Shown here in pieces: positions 1 to 10,730 of a stretch of 64,000 nucleotides of DNA; the first letter of the stretch is position 1; each line of letters starts with the position of its first letter. Both the position numbers and the translations under genes were made by a program. The stretch lies in NCBI GenBank assembly GCA_029582165.1, contig CM055868.1, positions 8,693,501 to 8,757,500 of the forward strand. The letters run 5' to 3'. The notes under the pieces are model-generated. The model was not told where the DNA came from. It did not search any database and saw only the letters and a list, made by a program, of their open reading frames with translations. The DNA is from Portulaca oleracea. Its lineage: Eukaryota > Streptophyta > Magnoliopsida > Caryophyllales > Portulacaceae.

Positions 1-604
1 CATATTCACCAACTTAACAAAATTTCACATCATCATATAACTATGTCAACCTAATAAATTGAAATTATACATTAACTAGATATTTATATCTTAAAATTAT
101 ACTAATAACCAATTACCTAATTCATTGACTTACACTTTTTGTTTATAAAAAAATAATTTGATATTCCCTTCGTCCCAATTAATTTGTCCAGTTTACTTTT
201 TCACCGTCTTAGATGCAACATTTTGACCACTAATTTTTCACATTTTATCTTAACAAGACTAATAATATTGTATTCAGAAAAAAATATTTTTCATCACAAA
301 TTTAATAGTGGTAGTCTTGTATAATAACTCAACATATAATTTGATAAATTAACGATCAAATGTTAAAATTTTTGACTAATTAGTCAACTTGGACAAATTA
401 TTTGGGACAAAGGGGGTATTATTTTAGAGTTTTTGGGTTGTTGCTAAATTGGACTCCCCTATTATGTCTTTTGAGATTTTTTTTTATAGTGTCCACTTGC
501 TCAAATTAAGAAAATTTCTTCCGAATAATATTAAAGAATCACAAATTTTTCTTTAGCTAGGGGTGTCTGTGGACACCCCTAACATACCTACAAATCCGCC
601 CCTG
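1..604. mobile_element. hAT-like non-autonomous element, right-hand part
   Basis: The stretch ends with a block reading GGGTGTCTGTGGACACCCC, followed by ATCCGCCCCTG at 594-604. The same terminal pair, a GTGTCCATGGACACC core and a GATCCGCCCCTG end, recurs at about 14447, 18379, 22627, 37680, 54575 and 55125, so this is a dispersed family. The left end lies outside the window. A Stowaway-type element is nested in it at 164-416. The family is assigned to hAT from better-preserved copies that have 8-bp target duplications. Confidence 0.55.
164..416. mobile_element. Stowaway-type MITE nested in hAT-like element
   Basis: Termini TTCCCTTCGTCCCAATT and GGGACAAAGGGGG are imperfect inverted repeats of the CTCCCTCCGTCCC type. 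The element is flanked by TA on both sides (162-163 and 417-418). There is no coding capacity. Confidence 0.6.
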
Positions 605-648
605 CTTGACTAACCTTCACTTAACAATTATATATGCTCACAATATAT

Positions 649-1026
649 GAGTAAATTACATTTACCCTACCTGACATTTGTGGTAATAATTTTTGCACAC
701 CTGACATTTGGGAAATAATTTTCACCCTACCTGACATTAAGTGAAAGTGATTTTTAGTGGCAAAATCCGATCACTTCTCATAAGAAGTAAAACGATGAAA
801 GGATCATTTAAGTCATTTCCTTCAAAATATTAATGGAAAACATGATACATTCACATAGCTATATAGGGGCATTATTGTATTTCCTCATTTCCGATGAGAA
901 GTGACAAGATTTTACCGCTAAAAATCACTTTCACTTAATGTCAGGTAAGGTGAAAATTATTTCCCAAATGTCGGGTGTGCAAAAATTATTACCACAAATG
1001 TCAGGTAGGGTAAATGTAATTTACTC
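649..1026. mobile_element. Foldback MITE, family A copy 1
   Basis: The ends GAGTAAATTACATTTACCCT and AGGGTAAATGTAATTTACTC are exact inverted repeats. The arms continue inwards for more than 100 bp, with alternating CCTGACATTTG and CAAATGTC blocks. A second copy about the same length lies at 56188-56563 in intron 2 of the third DUF1218-like gene. No convincing target duplication is visible, so I leave the superfamily open. Confidence 0.75.
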
Positions 1027-1037
1027 CACTATGTATG

Positions 1038-1853
1038 CATATAAATTCGAATCAATTAGGTTTTTACCCTTTGAAGTTTTATGAAAGTAGGATTTTACCC
1101 TCGAGGTTTTGGAAATTAGTTTTACCCTACCTCAACTTTGAATCAACTAATAATTAATTTACCTAAACTTTGCATTAAAAATTAAATACAACATTTTCAG
1201 ATCAAATTAAATATAAAATTAATGTTGATTGACGAAATCACCCCTGATATAAAATACTTACTGTAGAAATACTTTTGTCTTTTCTCTGTCTTTTGTCTCT
1301 CCTTTTCCAAGATACTGCGTAGAAAACCAAAATTCCTCGATTGTTACTCACATTTGCTATACTAAACGAAAACAAAGACCGAGAAAAACCAACAACTTGT
1401 TTGCAAACTCTGTTGTTGCTCTTGTAATAGACCAGTACGATATAAATAGAAAAAACGAAATCTATAGAAAAGTCATACTAAACGAAAACAATGAGTGAGA
1501 AAAACCTAGAAGATAACTCCTACCGTTTCCCCCTGTTGCTCCAGTTCTGTGGAGAAAAAGGTGATGATAGGGGAAATGTCGATTGAAACATGAATGAGGT
1601 CGCAACATAGGCCACTGCAAAGCAATTAATTTTTTGGAGGGGGTAAAATTGTTTTTTCAGGTTTTTAATTAGGGTTATTTTACACTTTCCCACACTTTTA
1701 TAAGGGCAATTTTGTCATTTGTAGGAAAACGTGTAAAATAATAAGATGTTCAAAATTCAAGAAGGATAAACCTAGTTTTTCAAACATTAATTGTAAAATC
1801 CTACTTTCACCAAACCCTCGATAACTAAAAACCTAATTTGTTCATATAAATTC
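1038..1853. mobile_element. Terminal-inverted-repeat element, non-coding
   Basis: The left end reads AATTAGGTTTTTACC then GAAAGTAGGATTTTACC. The right end contains the reverse complements GTAAAATCCTACTTTC and CTAATTTG. This gives inverted termini of roughly 50-60 bp around about 700 bp without an open frame. Superfamily and target duplication were not resolved. Confidence 0.5.
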
Positions 1854-1900
1854 TATTATCTATTTTTTTTTTCAAACCAGATTTTTTCCCCGAAATTTTA

Positions 1901-3060
1901 GGCCATGTTCTTTTATGCGGTATTCTGCGGTATGGCACGGTATGATGTGGTGAAATTGTGGCGGGTTGTGGTGTAATTGTGGCGGGTTATTGATATGTTG
2001 TGGTGGGTTTTTGTATATATATGAATATTGTGTTGGTAATTGGTTTCAAAGTCATTTATTAAGGGCAAGAGTGGTAAAATTATTAATGAAAATGTAAAAG
2101 CGACAAATAAATAGGAACAAAAATACTTAATTAAATGGACAAATAATTAGGGAATGAGGGAAAATAACCGGACCATGTTCCTGACCCATATAAATCGTAT
2201 CAATGGTATTGGTAGGGGTTCAGGAAAAAAAAAATATCAGCGAGGAGGAACAAAAATTTATTGTTTTTGGTCTTTAGGTTTCTATTTCAAGTTTCAATAT
2301 CCTCATACTACTCTCTGCTGATAAATATATACTAGAAGTCTTACACTATGAATTCATTGAATTGTCTATGATTTATGTTTCTGTGACTTTAAATAGCAAT
2401 TTTTTTTTCAATAACTACACATTTATAACTATAAGCACATAGTATTTATGGATAACACTATTAATATTCATGATATTCTAATCATATCAATCATAATAAA
2501 GAATACATAATTCACATATAATTCTCTATTTGTATAAAAAGAGAAAATACAAATAGAAATAATTTCTATATAATTAGTGAATGATAAATCCCTTAGACTA
2601 ATTATATATATATATATATATATATCCTATCTCCTTCCCATATTATGTGTCATTTTAACTATCTTTTTTTTTTATAATATATGTCATCTTACAATTCCAA
2701 TAACACATTAGTTACTAATTTATCAAATTTACGTTATTAAATATATCTTTTTCTTCAACTTTTCTCTTTTATTCACCATTTTTCTTGACTATTCATCATT
2801 TTATTCACTTTTTTTCATTTTCAAGAATGCATATTAATATAAATTGGAAGTTTAATTTTCTTGATTTTGTGAATTATATTTTAAGAGACAAATAATATGG
2901 AAAGGAGGGGTACCTTTTAAATAATTTAAATGAATATAAATATAACTTTCAAAGTAAAAATAATTTAAAATGATTAATAAACAGCTTCAAGATGCTTATC
3001 ATGCACGATAGCAATATTTGTTCACTGAGAAGAAGAAAAATTCCACAAATATTTGTGCCT
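1901..3060. other. AT-rich intergenic DNA with MITE fragments
   Basis: There is no gene. About 1901-1990 resembles the left end of the CCCTGTTCTTTT...CTGCGG MITE family that is complete at 36220-36375, but no matching right end is seen. A TA microsatellite lies at about 2604-2626. A diverged Stowaway-like pair (CTATCTCCTTCCCATATTA ... ATATGGAAAGGAGGGGTA) spans about 2627-2912. Confidence 0.4.
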
Positions 3061-3069
3061 ATAAATTAA

Positions 3070-3110
3070 CCCGCTTGCTTTTCGTCGCCCCCCTTTTTAC
3101 TATTGTCGTC
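3070..3110 (+). repeat. Left terminal inverted repeat of the MULE
   Basis: The sequence runs from the start of the element through CGTCGCCCCCCTTTTTACTA. The right end carries the inverted form with CGCCGCCCCCCTTTTTTACT. Identity is high over about 40 bp and then decays. Confidence 0.75.
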
Positions 3111-3354
3111 CACCTTTCGCATAATATTTCCAACCCACGCCCTTGAACCTCATAACTTCACTCTCCACTATCTCTCTAGTTTATCTCTCTAAAAAACGCT
3201 CTCAACCATCAACCACCACAAACCACCTCATACCGGGATTTAATCGACGAATTTGAGGTATGTTTCGAATTTGTAATTTGAATTTATGGTTTTATATTTT
3301 GTAAATTTAAATTTCGGCCGAAAAAACGAAAAAAAAATAAAAAAAAGCCATTCG

Positions 3355-3480
3355 GGACGGCTGCCGCGCAGAACGCATGGCAAACCGCCGCCGGTGCGAC
3401 GTCTAGATCCCGGCACGGCCGCGGCCATGCCGGGATCTGGGTGCCGCAACGACGGCGGCTTGCCGTATGTCACGCAAATC
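3355..3480. repeat. GC-rich palindrome inside the MULE left end
   Basis: An island of about 65-70 percent GC sits in very AT-rich sequence. Its centre, GATCCCGGCACGGCCGCGGC followed by its mirror, can fold back on itself. The outer parts (GGCAAACCGCCGCC and GACGGCGGCTTGCC) also pair. Open frames crossing it are read through a hairpin and are not taken as genes. Confidence 0.65.
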
Positions 3481-4344
3481 CCCGCATTTTTTTTTATATT
3501 TTTTTTTCGTTTTTTTGTTTTAATATTAATAAAATTAATATTAATTGTTATTATTGTTATATTTATTAATATTAATATTGTTATTGTTATGTTTATTAAT
3601 ATTGTTATTGTTATTTTTATTAATATTATTATTGATAATAATTGTTATTAATATTATTATTGTTAATAATTATTATTAGATTATTGTTAAATAATAAATA
3701 AAAATTAAATATTATATTTATTAAAGTTAATATTGTTATTATTAAATATGATAATTATTAATATTGTTATTATGAATATTATAGTTAATTATGTGTTAAT
3801 TTGATAATTATTAGTGATTAATTGTATTAATATTATTAATATTGTGTTATGAAAATTAATATTGTTAATATTAATATTAATGTTAAGCATGTGTTAATAT
3901 GACAATTAGTAGTGATTAATATCAGTGATATTGATTCGTTGTTAATATTTGATGCGTTAATATTATTTAGTGATTAAGCATGTGTTAATGTTAGTGATTA
4001 ATTGTCATAGAAAAAAATCGTAATTGTGATGTAGGGCTAAGTTTACGGGTTAGTGTATATTCCGAATAGTTTATATGTAGTTGTGTTAGAGGGATGTTGA
4101 GTTTGGATGATTTTGGTTGTTATTTGTAAGTAAGTTGGCGTATATAGTTGGTATGGGTAATTTATTCATAATCCAACTTAATTGTCAATTTATGTATTCA
4201 TAACTCCAAATGATGACATAATAGTTATGTCACATCCATTTAATAACTTAGGTACTCAACAACCAGTTGATACGTAAGTGAATAGGTTATTTTGTGATGG
4301 TAGGTTAGGATAATAATTATGTTAATGTATAGTTATAGTATGTT
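3481..4344. other. AT-rich subterminal region of the MULE
   Basis: Mostly ATTAATATTGTTATT-type low-complexity sequence up to about 4020, then unique AT-rich sequence. No gene is seen. Confidence 0.5.
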
Positions 4345-5050
4345 AGTTGTATACGTCAAAGAAAGAGGTTGAGTTTTGGGTCATATTAGTGTCCAAGGAG
4401 AGTGTGTGTTGTAACCTGATAATGTATGGTTGACAAGGTTAATCAATGCCCTGCATCAACTCTTGTTTATTTGTTTGGTTCCAAAAGTATCGTCAGAAAT
4501 TGGAAATTGGCGAGGTGCTCTGGGAGTTAGAAGCGTCGATTCAGATAGCAATGTTTCTATTATGCGACTGGTGGGCAACAAGATAAGGCGGATCTGAAAG
4601 AGAAGCTAGTAGTGAAGGGTGCAGACAAATCGTGTTGGACTTTCTTGCATGTAAGATTCATAGGTTCATCAAAGCATTGAACGATGATGCAAATTCACTG
4701 CATAGATGGACCTGTGAATCTTACATGCAAGAAAGCCCAACACGATTTGTATTAGACCCTTCACTACTAGATTCTTTTTCAGATCCGCCTTATCTTGTTG
4801 CCCACCAGGCTACACAATAGAAACATTACATTGTATCGAATTTGATATGCTTCTAACTCCCAGAGCACTGTAGACCTCGCGCAATTTCACTGCTGACAGT
4901 GCGTTATTTTTTGGGAACCAAACAATTAAATGAGAAGTCGGTACGGCTGACGAAAGTCTTTTTCAACCATAGATTAACAGTTAAACAACACACTCTCCTT
5001 GGACAATAACATGATCCTCTTGTCTCGTGACACGACTTAGTTAACCAACA
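4345..5050. repeat. Long imperfect inverted repeat (about 700 bp hairpin)
   Basis: The left arm contains CCAAGGAGAGTGTGTGTTG (4394-4412), TGCTCTGGGAGTTAGAAGC, GGTGGGCAACAAGATAAGGC and CTTTCTTGCATGTAAGATTC. The right arm holds the reverse complements in mirror order, ending with CAACACACTCTCCTTGG near 5005. The arms are about 310-340 bp with only a few tens of bases between them. Local identity by eye ranges from near-perfect to about 70 percent. It lies between the MULE left terminus and the PMD gene. A transcript would form a long double-stranded RNA. Confidence 0.85.
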
Positions 5051-5131
5051 CACGTTAACCCATTTGCGCATATTCTTGCGACTTAAATGATTAGAATGTT
5101 ATGTATGTCTTCATTTTGCAGGTGATCTAAA

Positions 5132-6912
5132 ATGGTAGGGAAGGGCAAGGGCCGAGGGTTTCTGGACCGGGCGAATCGACTTGTGAGTGGTTGGAGGGGG
5201 GGTGAGTCTGGGGACCCCCACAGACGCAATGTGACTGCGTCAACTCGCCGTGCTGGTCGTGGTACAGATGCAGGTGATGCAATGGGGCCACCCGAGGACA
5301 CGTAGTCAGCAACGCGAGATTTCGTTGACCATCTCAACGTGCCATGGATGAGTCTAGCGGCTCTACAACATCGAGTCGGGGACGATGAGACAGGAGCCCG
5401 AGATGCGATGATCCCACCTCCATCGCCAATTTTACGACTCTTGGGCCAGTTCGTGCCATCGTGTTTCATGCCGATGAGGGATTCAGCCGGGAAGTTTGCC
5501 CCAATTCGACAGGGTGGGCAGGGCGCTCACATCGTGACGCTGGGTCCGATGAGCGAATATCGAAGAGGAAGCGGCGCGACAATTCTGGAAGATTGGTGGT
5601 AACGCTCCGGGACCCGCAATTCCCTCATTAATAACGAGCTTTGAGGTCACATTGCTCGGGTAATATGGGAGGGTCGCGGCGTTAAGCCTCGTGTTGTCCT
5701 TGATTGCTTGACGAAGAAGAATGCGTTGAGGAGTTGTGGTCGATACCTGACAAGTTGGAACTCGAATGCCAGTCGCATCGGAAGAATCCAAATAACCAAT
5801 TTGACGGAGTTGATGTACGACCACATCGACTCGACGTTGATCTCGACGTTCGTTGAGATGTGGCAACCCGACACAAACACATTTCACCTTCCCTTTGGTG
5901 AAATGACGATCATGTTGCATGATGTGCAACATATATTGGGTCTTGCAGTTGATGGCTTGATGCCTGAAGGACTTCCTCGGGAAGTCGTTAACTAGTACGT
6001 GCCCGTGATTTTTGAAAAAGGAATGGCGGAGCTGAAGGCTGATAGCATTTATGATAAGGGTGTTTGACCCTGCTGCAGGCCTGGATCTACGAGTACTTTC
6101 CTGATTTTAGGCCACACGCGGAGCAGCCAGTTAATGGGCCTCGGGCGAGCAGGTGGTCCCCCATCCGCCAGCCAAGTTCGGGACAGCGCCTACGACAGTT
6201 GAGGGCCTCCTTGGATGCGTTGACGCCGGATCGTGTGAGTTGGGCCCCGTACGGTCCTGCCCCGTACAAGTCATGTAGCAGGACGTTGTACAATGGAGGC
6301 ATTCGTGCATACGACATCACTGAGCTGTACATGCCCGATCGCGTCGTTCGGCAGTTAGGGCACCTACAACATATCCCACGGCGATTATCAGTCCCAAAGA
6401 GCGCTGACCGACCGGCGAAGGGCCCCTACAAATTGGAATTCGTGGATGCTAACGTCAGCGCTGACTGGGCGGGGTTTCCCATATACAACAAAATGTCAGT
6501 GCGTGATGTGCCCCGCATGAAACAAGTGCCGTGGGAATCGGATGTCGCTTACAACGACTGGTATGCGGCACATTCACACAAATTTTTGAATAACAATGCC
6601 TCCGCAAGCCAATCGACAGTCGAGGACCTTCCGACACACGAACAGGTACACTTAAACCCTCATCATAATTAAATATTTTGTGTTTTATTTTTTATTGGTC
6701 TGACCGCATTATTTTGTATTTTTTTTTTATAAAAGTGGGCCTATACATGGGCATCATTAGTTCAACGAGGGAGGCATCAGTTCCAAGCGGACGATGAGAC
6801 AGCGACAATTAATCGTGCTTGGTACGATGAGATGGTCGATTTGCACGGGCGTTGGTGCCATCAGATGCATATTGAAGTCCCCCAGGCGGAAGACGATGAT
6901 GAGGAGGAGTAG
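5132..6912 (+). pseudogene. Plant mobile domain (PMD, aminotransferase-like) pseudogene
   Basis: A PMD protein (the domain of MAIN/MAIL1 and of many MULE-borne genes) can be recognised in pieces. A possible start at 5132 follows a TTTTGCAG acceptor-like site. The PMD hallmark, a tryptophan-rich segment then TFHLPFGEMTIMLHDVQ and LGLAVDG, lies at 5708-5993. A second conserved block runs from LLQAWIYEYFPDF through the VSWAPYGP and MPDRVVRQLGHLQHIP motifs (6070-6390). The exon ends with CAG at 6645 before GTACAC. A last exon starting WAYTWASLVQRG runs 6736-6912 and ends in an acidic tail. Breaks seen: a stop at about 5303, a frame change between about 5625 and 5650, a stop at 5993-5995, and loss of the middle of the domain between about 6000 and 6064. 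The protein's role is unknown; relatives act in silencing and chromatin. The domain identity is secure and the exon model approximate. Confidence 0.8.
6736..6912 (+). other. Last exon of the PMD pseudogene
   Basis: The intron 6646-6735 begins GTACAC and ends TATAAAAG. The exon stays in the same frame for 59 codons, beginning with W-A-Y-T-W and ending with an acidic run before TAG. It is too short to stand out alone, but its phase and splice signals fit the upstream block. It retains an uninterrupted frame. Confidence 0.7.
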
Positions 6913-7178
6913 ATTGTGTTGTTTAATTTCATTGTTTTTATTGTACCCTAAACTAAGTGTTAATTTGTGTTGAACTAATTAACTGATTCTGCGTTTAGTT
7001 TTTTAATTTGTGTTTTTATTGTGTTTTTATTGTACCCTAAACTAAGCGACAATTTATGTTATGTTTGCCGATAACGTTTCAATTAAATGCATCATTTTCA
7101 ATATAAATATAATTAGCAATTCATATATATACAACGGTACAACTACAACAATCATTGGCGTTGAGCGACCCTAATAGC
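6913..7178. other. Convergent intergenic spacer within the MULE
   Basis: Short AT-rich spacer between the 3' ends of the PMD (+) and OTU (-) sequences. It contains a near-duplicated TTTTTATTGTACCCTAAACTA segment (about 6945 and 7025). No gene is seen. Confidence 0.45.
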
Positions 7179-7791
7179 CTACCATCTATCAATACGAGCC
7201 TGGAAAGGCTCATCCCAACCTTGAACAGTTATGTCTCTAGCTGCTCGCTATCCAATATGAATCGGCGGTAGAGGGCAGTCATCCCGTAAATGGATAAGCA
7301 TGAAGTGGTTATTGTATCGCACAATTCCCTGAACTTTCGCAGGTGCCGTAAGTCTAGGCCCTCCTCTTATGGGCAATATTGATATGCATAGTTCAGCTGT
7401 CTGCGATCGTGGACCAGGAGGTGTTGACAAGAAGATCCACATCATATTCATCGCTGTCGCAGCTGGAAATAAGTCATTTCGAGCGACATCCAATGTTCGT
7501 ACGGGGCTGGCCCAGCCAAGTGGCCGTGAATCCTTGCGTGTGTCTCAAGGAACATCTCCTTGCTGTTAGAAAACGCAGTAACATATGCATTTTCACTCGC
7601 CCGCAACTCAGTGCTCATTGAGAACCTAGCGATTGACCACTTTTCCTGATCCCCGTAACCTGCCTCGGCCACGCATCTGAACCCACAGTTGCCATCAGCT
7701 ACCACATCCGTCCATCCAATGACGTATGGCAGAATGAAATGTGGCAAAGCGTCCTCGAACGGGAACGGATCTTGACGCATCCGGTTGATAC
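7179..7791 (-). pseudogene. OTU-like cysteine protease domain, decayed, 3' part of the transposase transcription unit
   Basis: On the minus strand the frame begins in phase with the upstream exon across an 83-nt intron (7792-7874, GTTTGC...TTCGCAG). The segment WTDVVADGNCGFRCVAEAGY holds the Asp-Gly-Asn-Cys box of OTU deubiquitinase-type proteases, with the nucleophile Cys. The downstream piece has the NNHFMLIHL segment with the expected catalytic His. Near 7490 the frame shifts. After CPLPPIHIG a TAG interrupts the frame (about 7250), and the frame then runs on to a stop at 7179-7181. The OTU fold normally hydrolyses ubiquitin linkages. Whether this one did is not known. Attachment to a MULE transposase suggests a role for the element rather than for the host. 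Confidence 0.75.
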
Positions 7792-9830
7792 CTGCGAATC
7801 ATATTAACTTAAGTTATAAACAACAATATATAGTCATTATTAAAACCAAACAAGTGCTATAAATATACGCAAACCTGTTGACCCCATCCCAACTGATGAA
7901 GAACTGGTTCCCTTTTTCCTTGACGAATTCGTCGTTGTCTTGCTACCCCGTCCCGATGATCGTCCGTACTCAAACGCACTGGGATTGCGTCGCGTTGATT
8001 TTGAAGTCTTCGGTCTGCCGGGCCGTGGGGGGCTTGTCTGCGGATCAGGAATATACTCACTGTCGGGATTCAACTTTCCATTGAGGACACTGTTTACGTG
8101 TCGTACAACTGCTGGGTCACTCTCCCGAACCTGGTTAGCTAGTTCCTCAAATTGTTCTAAGTCTGTACCTGGTGGAATATCATTTGAGCATGCAGTTTCA
8201 CCATCGCCAATCAGCGATGATTGTCTCAAAACATATTTATCCGTGTTAGCGAATTGGCTCTCGGATCGTAAACTTCCATCATAGAACACGCGCGAGAGGA
8301 GGTGGGTTCGACACGGTGATCGCATAAGTAGCATTCATTTTCATACCTCATCGCCAAAGATCTTATTGAGCTCATACGACATAAGGTCAATGCGTGATGA
8401 GATACTCTTCGAGCAAATTCTTAAAGAAATGAGATCAACCTAATTGCTCGTGCGTGCTCCTTGATAGTTCAAGCTCCTCTTAATCTCCGTATGTTGATTC
8501 TCCAAGTGAAAGTGAATCTTCGCAAACACACGATCGAAGGTGCCTGGAGGCTAGATATAATACTTTAGTGATGAATCTGCGGCTCTCAACTCTTGAAGTG
8601 GTTGTGTTCCCCATATGAGGTACATTATCGGTCCAAGCACAAACAAATTTTCTTTATGACTCAGCCACGTCCGTAAGATAATCAACTATCGGTTTGTTTT
8701 GCCCGATCCACGTTAACAACCTCTTTCCACTTGACCTTGAAATCTCCAATGTCTTGAATGTACAATGCCGTTCGAAATGATGTCTGAAATGAAGCCCGAG
8801 TCCGAGCTTCTTGCCCCCAGTAAGGACGTTCACTTTGTTCTCCACATCATTCGCAATATGCCACACGCACAAAAGTTGATGCACATTTGGGTAAACCCTG
8901 GCAACAGCCCCCAACAAAGCATCCTGCTTGTCCGTCACAATCACGGATGGAATTACATCGGTACCCAACAATTCATACACTCTCCACAATAGCCACCATA
9001 AGATTCCATCTTCTCGTCCCGCATGAACGAGTAAGCAATCTGGAAGTTGCGGTTTGTCGGTGTCATGCCTACGAGCTCACATAAAGGCCACTTTGCCTTG
9101 TTAGTCTTGTACGTTGTATCAATGAGAATGACATTTGGGTACGTACGTAGCAACTTCAACGAGTAAGGATGACATAAAAAAACCTGACGATGCTCGCCAT
9201 CGTCATCATAATCGAAAAAAGAGACGTACCCGCCGAGTTTCGCCATGCGCAAGCATTGTCCCGCAGCCGTCCTACCATCCAATTCCTCAGTGCGCATCTT
9301 TGCCCGCTCGTTGTATACTTGCTTCACGTTTATCGTAGAGGCGGGGAACCTAATCTTCAACGACGTTTGTATCGTCGCCGGTGTGCACCCCGTGTTGGTC
9401 ATATCCCGGACATGTTCTTTGATTTCAGAGGTTAATGGATGTCCGTGACGATGCCCTTCCTCGTACACGATGAAGGCATGATTGTGCTTCCCCCGGTCAC
9501 CGTCGCACACTCTAACTCGCCATTCCGTTTCGTTGCGAGTCCACGCAACAATGGCGAATTTACATTGGCACGCCTTCGTTGACGTACTCCGACGAGCCGC
9601 ATCATCTAGATCGTTCAATTTGCCACGATAATTTCCGTACCTCCAACACTTCAAATAACACCTTAACGGACTATCGACATCTTTTCTCTTGTACGAAGCC
9701 TAAAACCGATTGCCGCAGCTACTCCATTGGCCCATTCTTGCAATGCTTCAATACTCTCGAACACATTTTGCGTTACAAAATGGGAGGAGTAATCAACGCC
9801 GTCCCCGCCAAAGTCCTCCAAAAAAACCTT
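7792..9830 (-). pseudogene. MULE transposase (FAR1-like DNA-binding domain plus MULE catalytic domain), decayed
   Basis: Reading leftwards from about 9830, an N-terminal VFESIEALQEWANGVAAA segment precedes a CWRYGNYRG motif. A Cys/His cluster (C-Q-C-K-F ... H-N-H) follows, as in FAR1/WRKY-GCM1 domains. The MULE catalytic core follows with DTTYKTNKAKWPLCELVGMT (first Asp), then after a frameshift near 8985 VIVTDKQDALLGAV (second Asp) and LCVWHI. A stop falls at about 8655, just before the segment that continues into GNTTTSRVESRR. Further stops and frame changes follow. A basic PGRPKTSKSTRRNPSAFE tail lies at about 7960-8020 and leads through the intron into the OTU part. A 233-residue open stretch covers 8953-9654; its first codon is TTG, so it is an internal part of the gene and not a start. 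Clearly non-functional. Confidence 0.85.
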
Positions 9831-10103
9831 CAAACAATAAAAACAATTATTATTAATATACTAATAATAACTGGGATACTAATTCGTAATAATAATGTTA
9901 GTAGCTTCAACATTAATAAATAACATACAATTCTAATATTAATTATCATAATAATAATATTATAAAAAAATAAAAAATTGTAACATAATTAACATAATAA
10001 TAACAATTAACAACATTATTTACCATAATGATATTATTTTAAATAAATAAATAATACTTTTAACAACATTTACTAATATTGTTAATAATATCAACAACAC
10101 TTA
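9831..10103. other. AT-rich right subterminal region of the MULE, part 1
   Basis: AATAATAATATTA-type low-complexity sequence, interrupted by the solo LTR and resuming at 13538. It is the mirror counterpart of the left subterminal region. No gene is seen. Confidence 0.5.
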
Positions 10104-10583
10104 TGTAACGCCCCGGAAATCCAATTATAGAAAAGTCAAAGTCAAACTAACGTTAACAGACAAAACTTAGCGGGAGACTTTCAAATTTAGGTGGGCGTCA
10201 CTGCCGTATCCCCGAAGGAATACAAGGCGAGAAAGGAAAACACAACTGTCTGCTAACGGCAACTACTAACAACTCAACAAACTTTAAGAATTCATAACGA
10301 AAACAACATAAAAGATTTAAGGAATTCTAGACTCGTCATCCTCACTTCTAATTCCCGTCCCCAGCATTTAGATCTTCACCTGAAAACAAAACATTTCAAA
10401 AAATGAGTGGGAAATCTCAATAATGTCTACCCCTAACGTTTAAAACAGTTTAAGTTCATTTCAATTCATTTTAGGGAGAGGGATCAAATCAAACGTTTTA
10501 CAAACCTTTAACCCTTAACTGTTTTCCTCAACCCATCCAATCCATATTTTAATGTGCGGGCGGGATACCAAATCCCTTAAAGT

Positions 10584-10730
10584 AACATCGCCTACCAAAG
10601 GCATAAATAACATCGCCTACCAAAGGCATAAAACATCGCCTACCAAAGGCATCAAGAACATCGCCTACCAAAGGCATCAAGAACATCGCCTACCAAAGGC
10701 ATCAATAATATCGCCTACCAAAGGCATCAA
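10584..10730 (+). repeat. Short tandem array in the solo LTR
   Basis: Six copies of a 23-26 bp unit built on ACATCGCCTACCAAAGGCAT, differing mainly in the few bases between units (AAAT, AA, CAAG). Each unit has a small CCTACCAAAGG hairpin-like core. The 172-codon open stretch across it is repeat-driven. Confidence 0.9.

Noticed and set aside
4632..4820. 62-codon open frame across the hairpin loop
   Set aside because: It runs from one arm through the loop into the inverted arm, so it encodes a mirror sequence. No family is recognisable.
4345..5050. Calling the hairpin a microRNA gene
   Set aside because: The arms are far longer than a typical precursor and no mature sequence can be identified without small-RNA data.
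8953..9654. Start codon for the transposase at 9654
   Set aside because: The codon is TTG, and homologous sequence continues upstream to about 9830.
10584..10730. CRISPR array
   Set aside because: The units are contiguous with 2-6 base gaps, not separated by spacers, in plant DNA.
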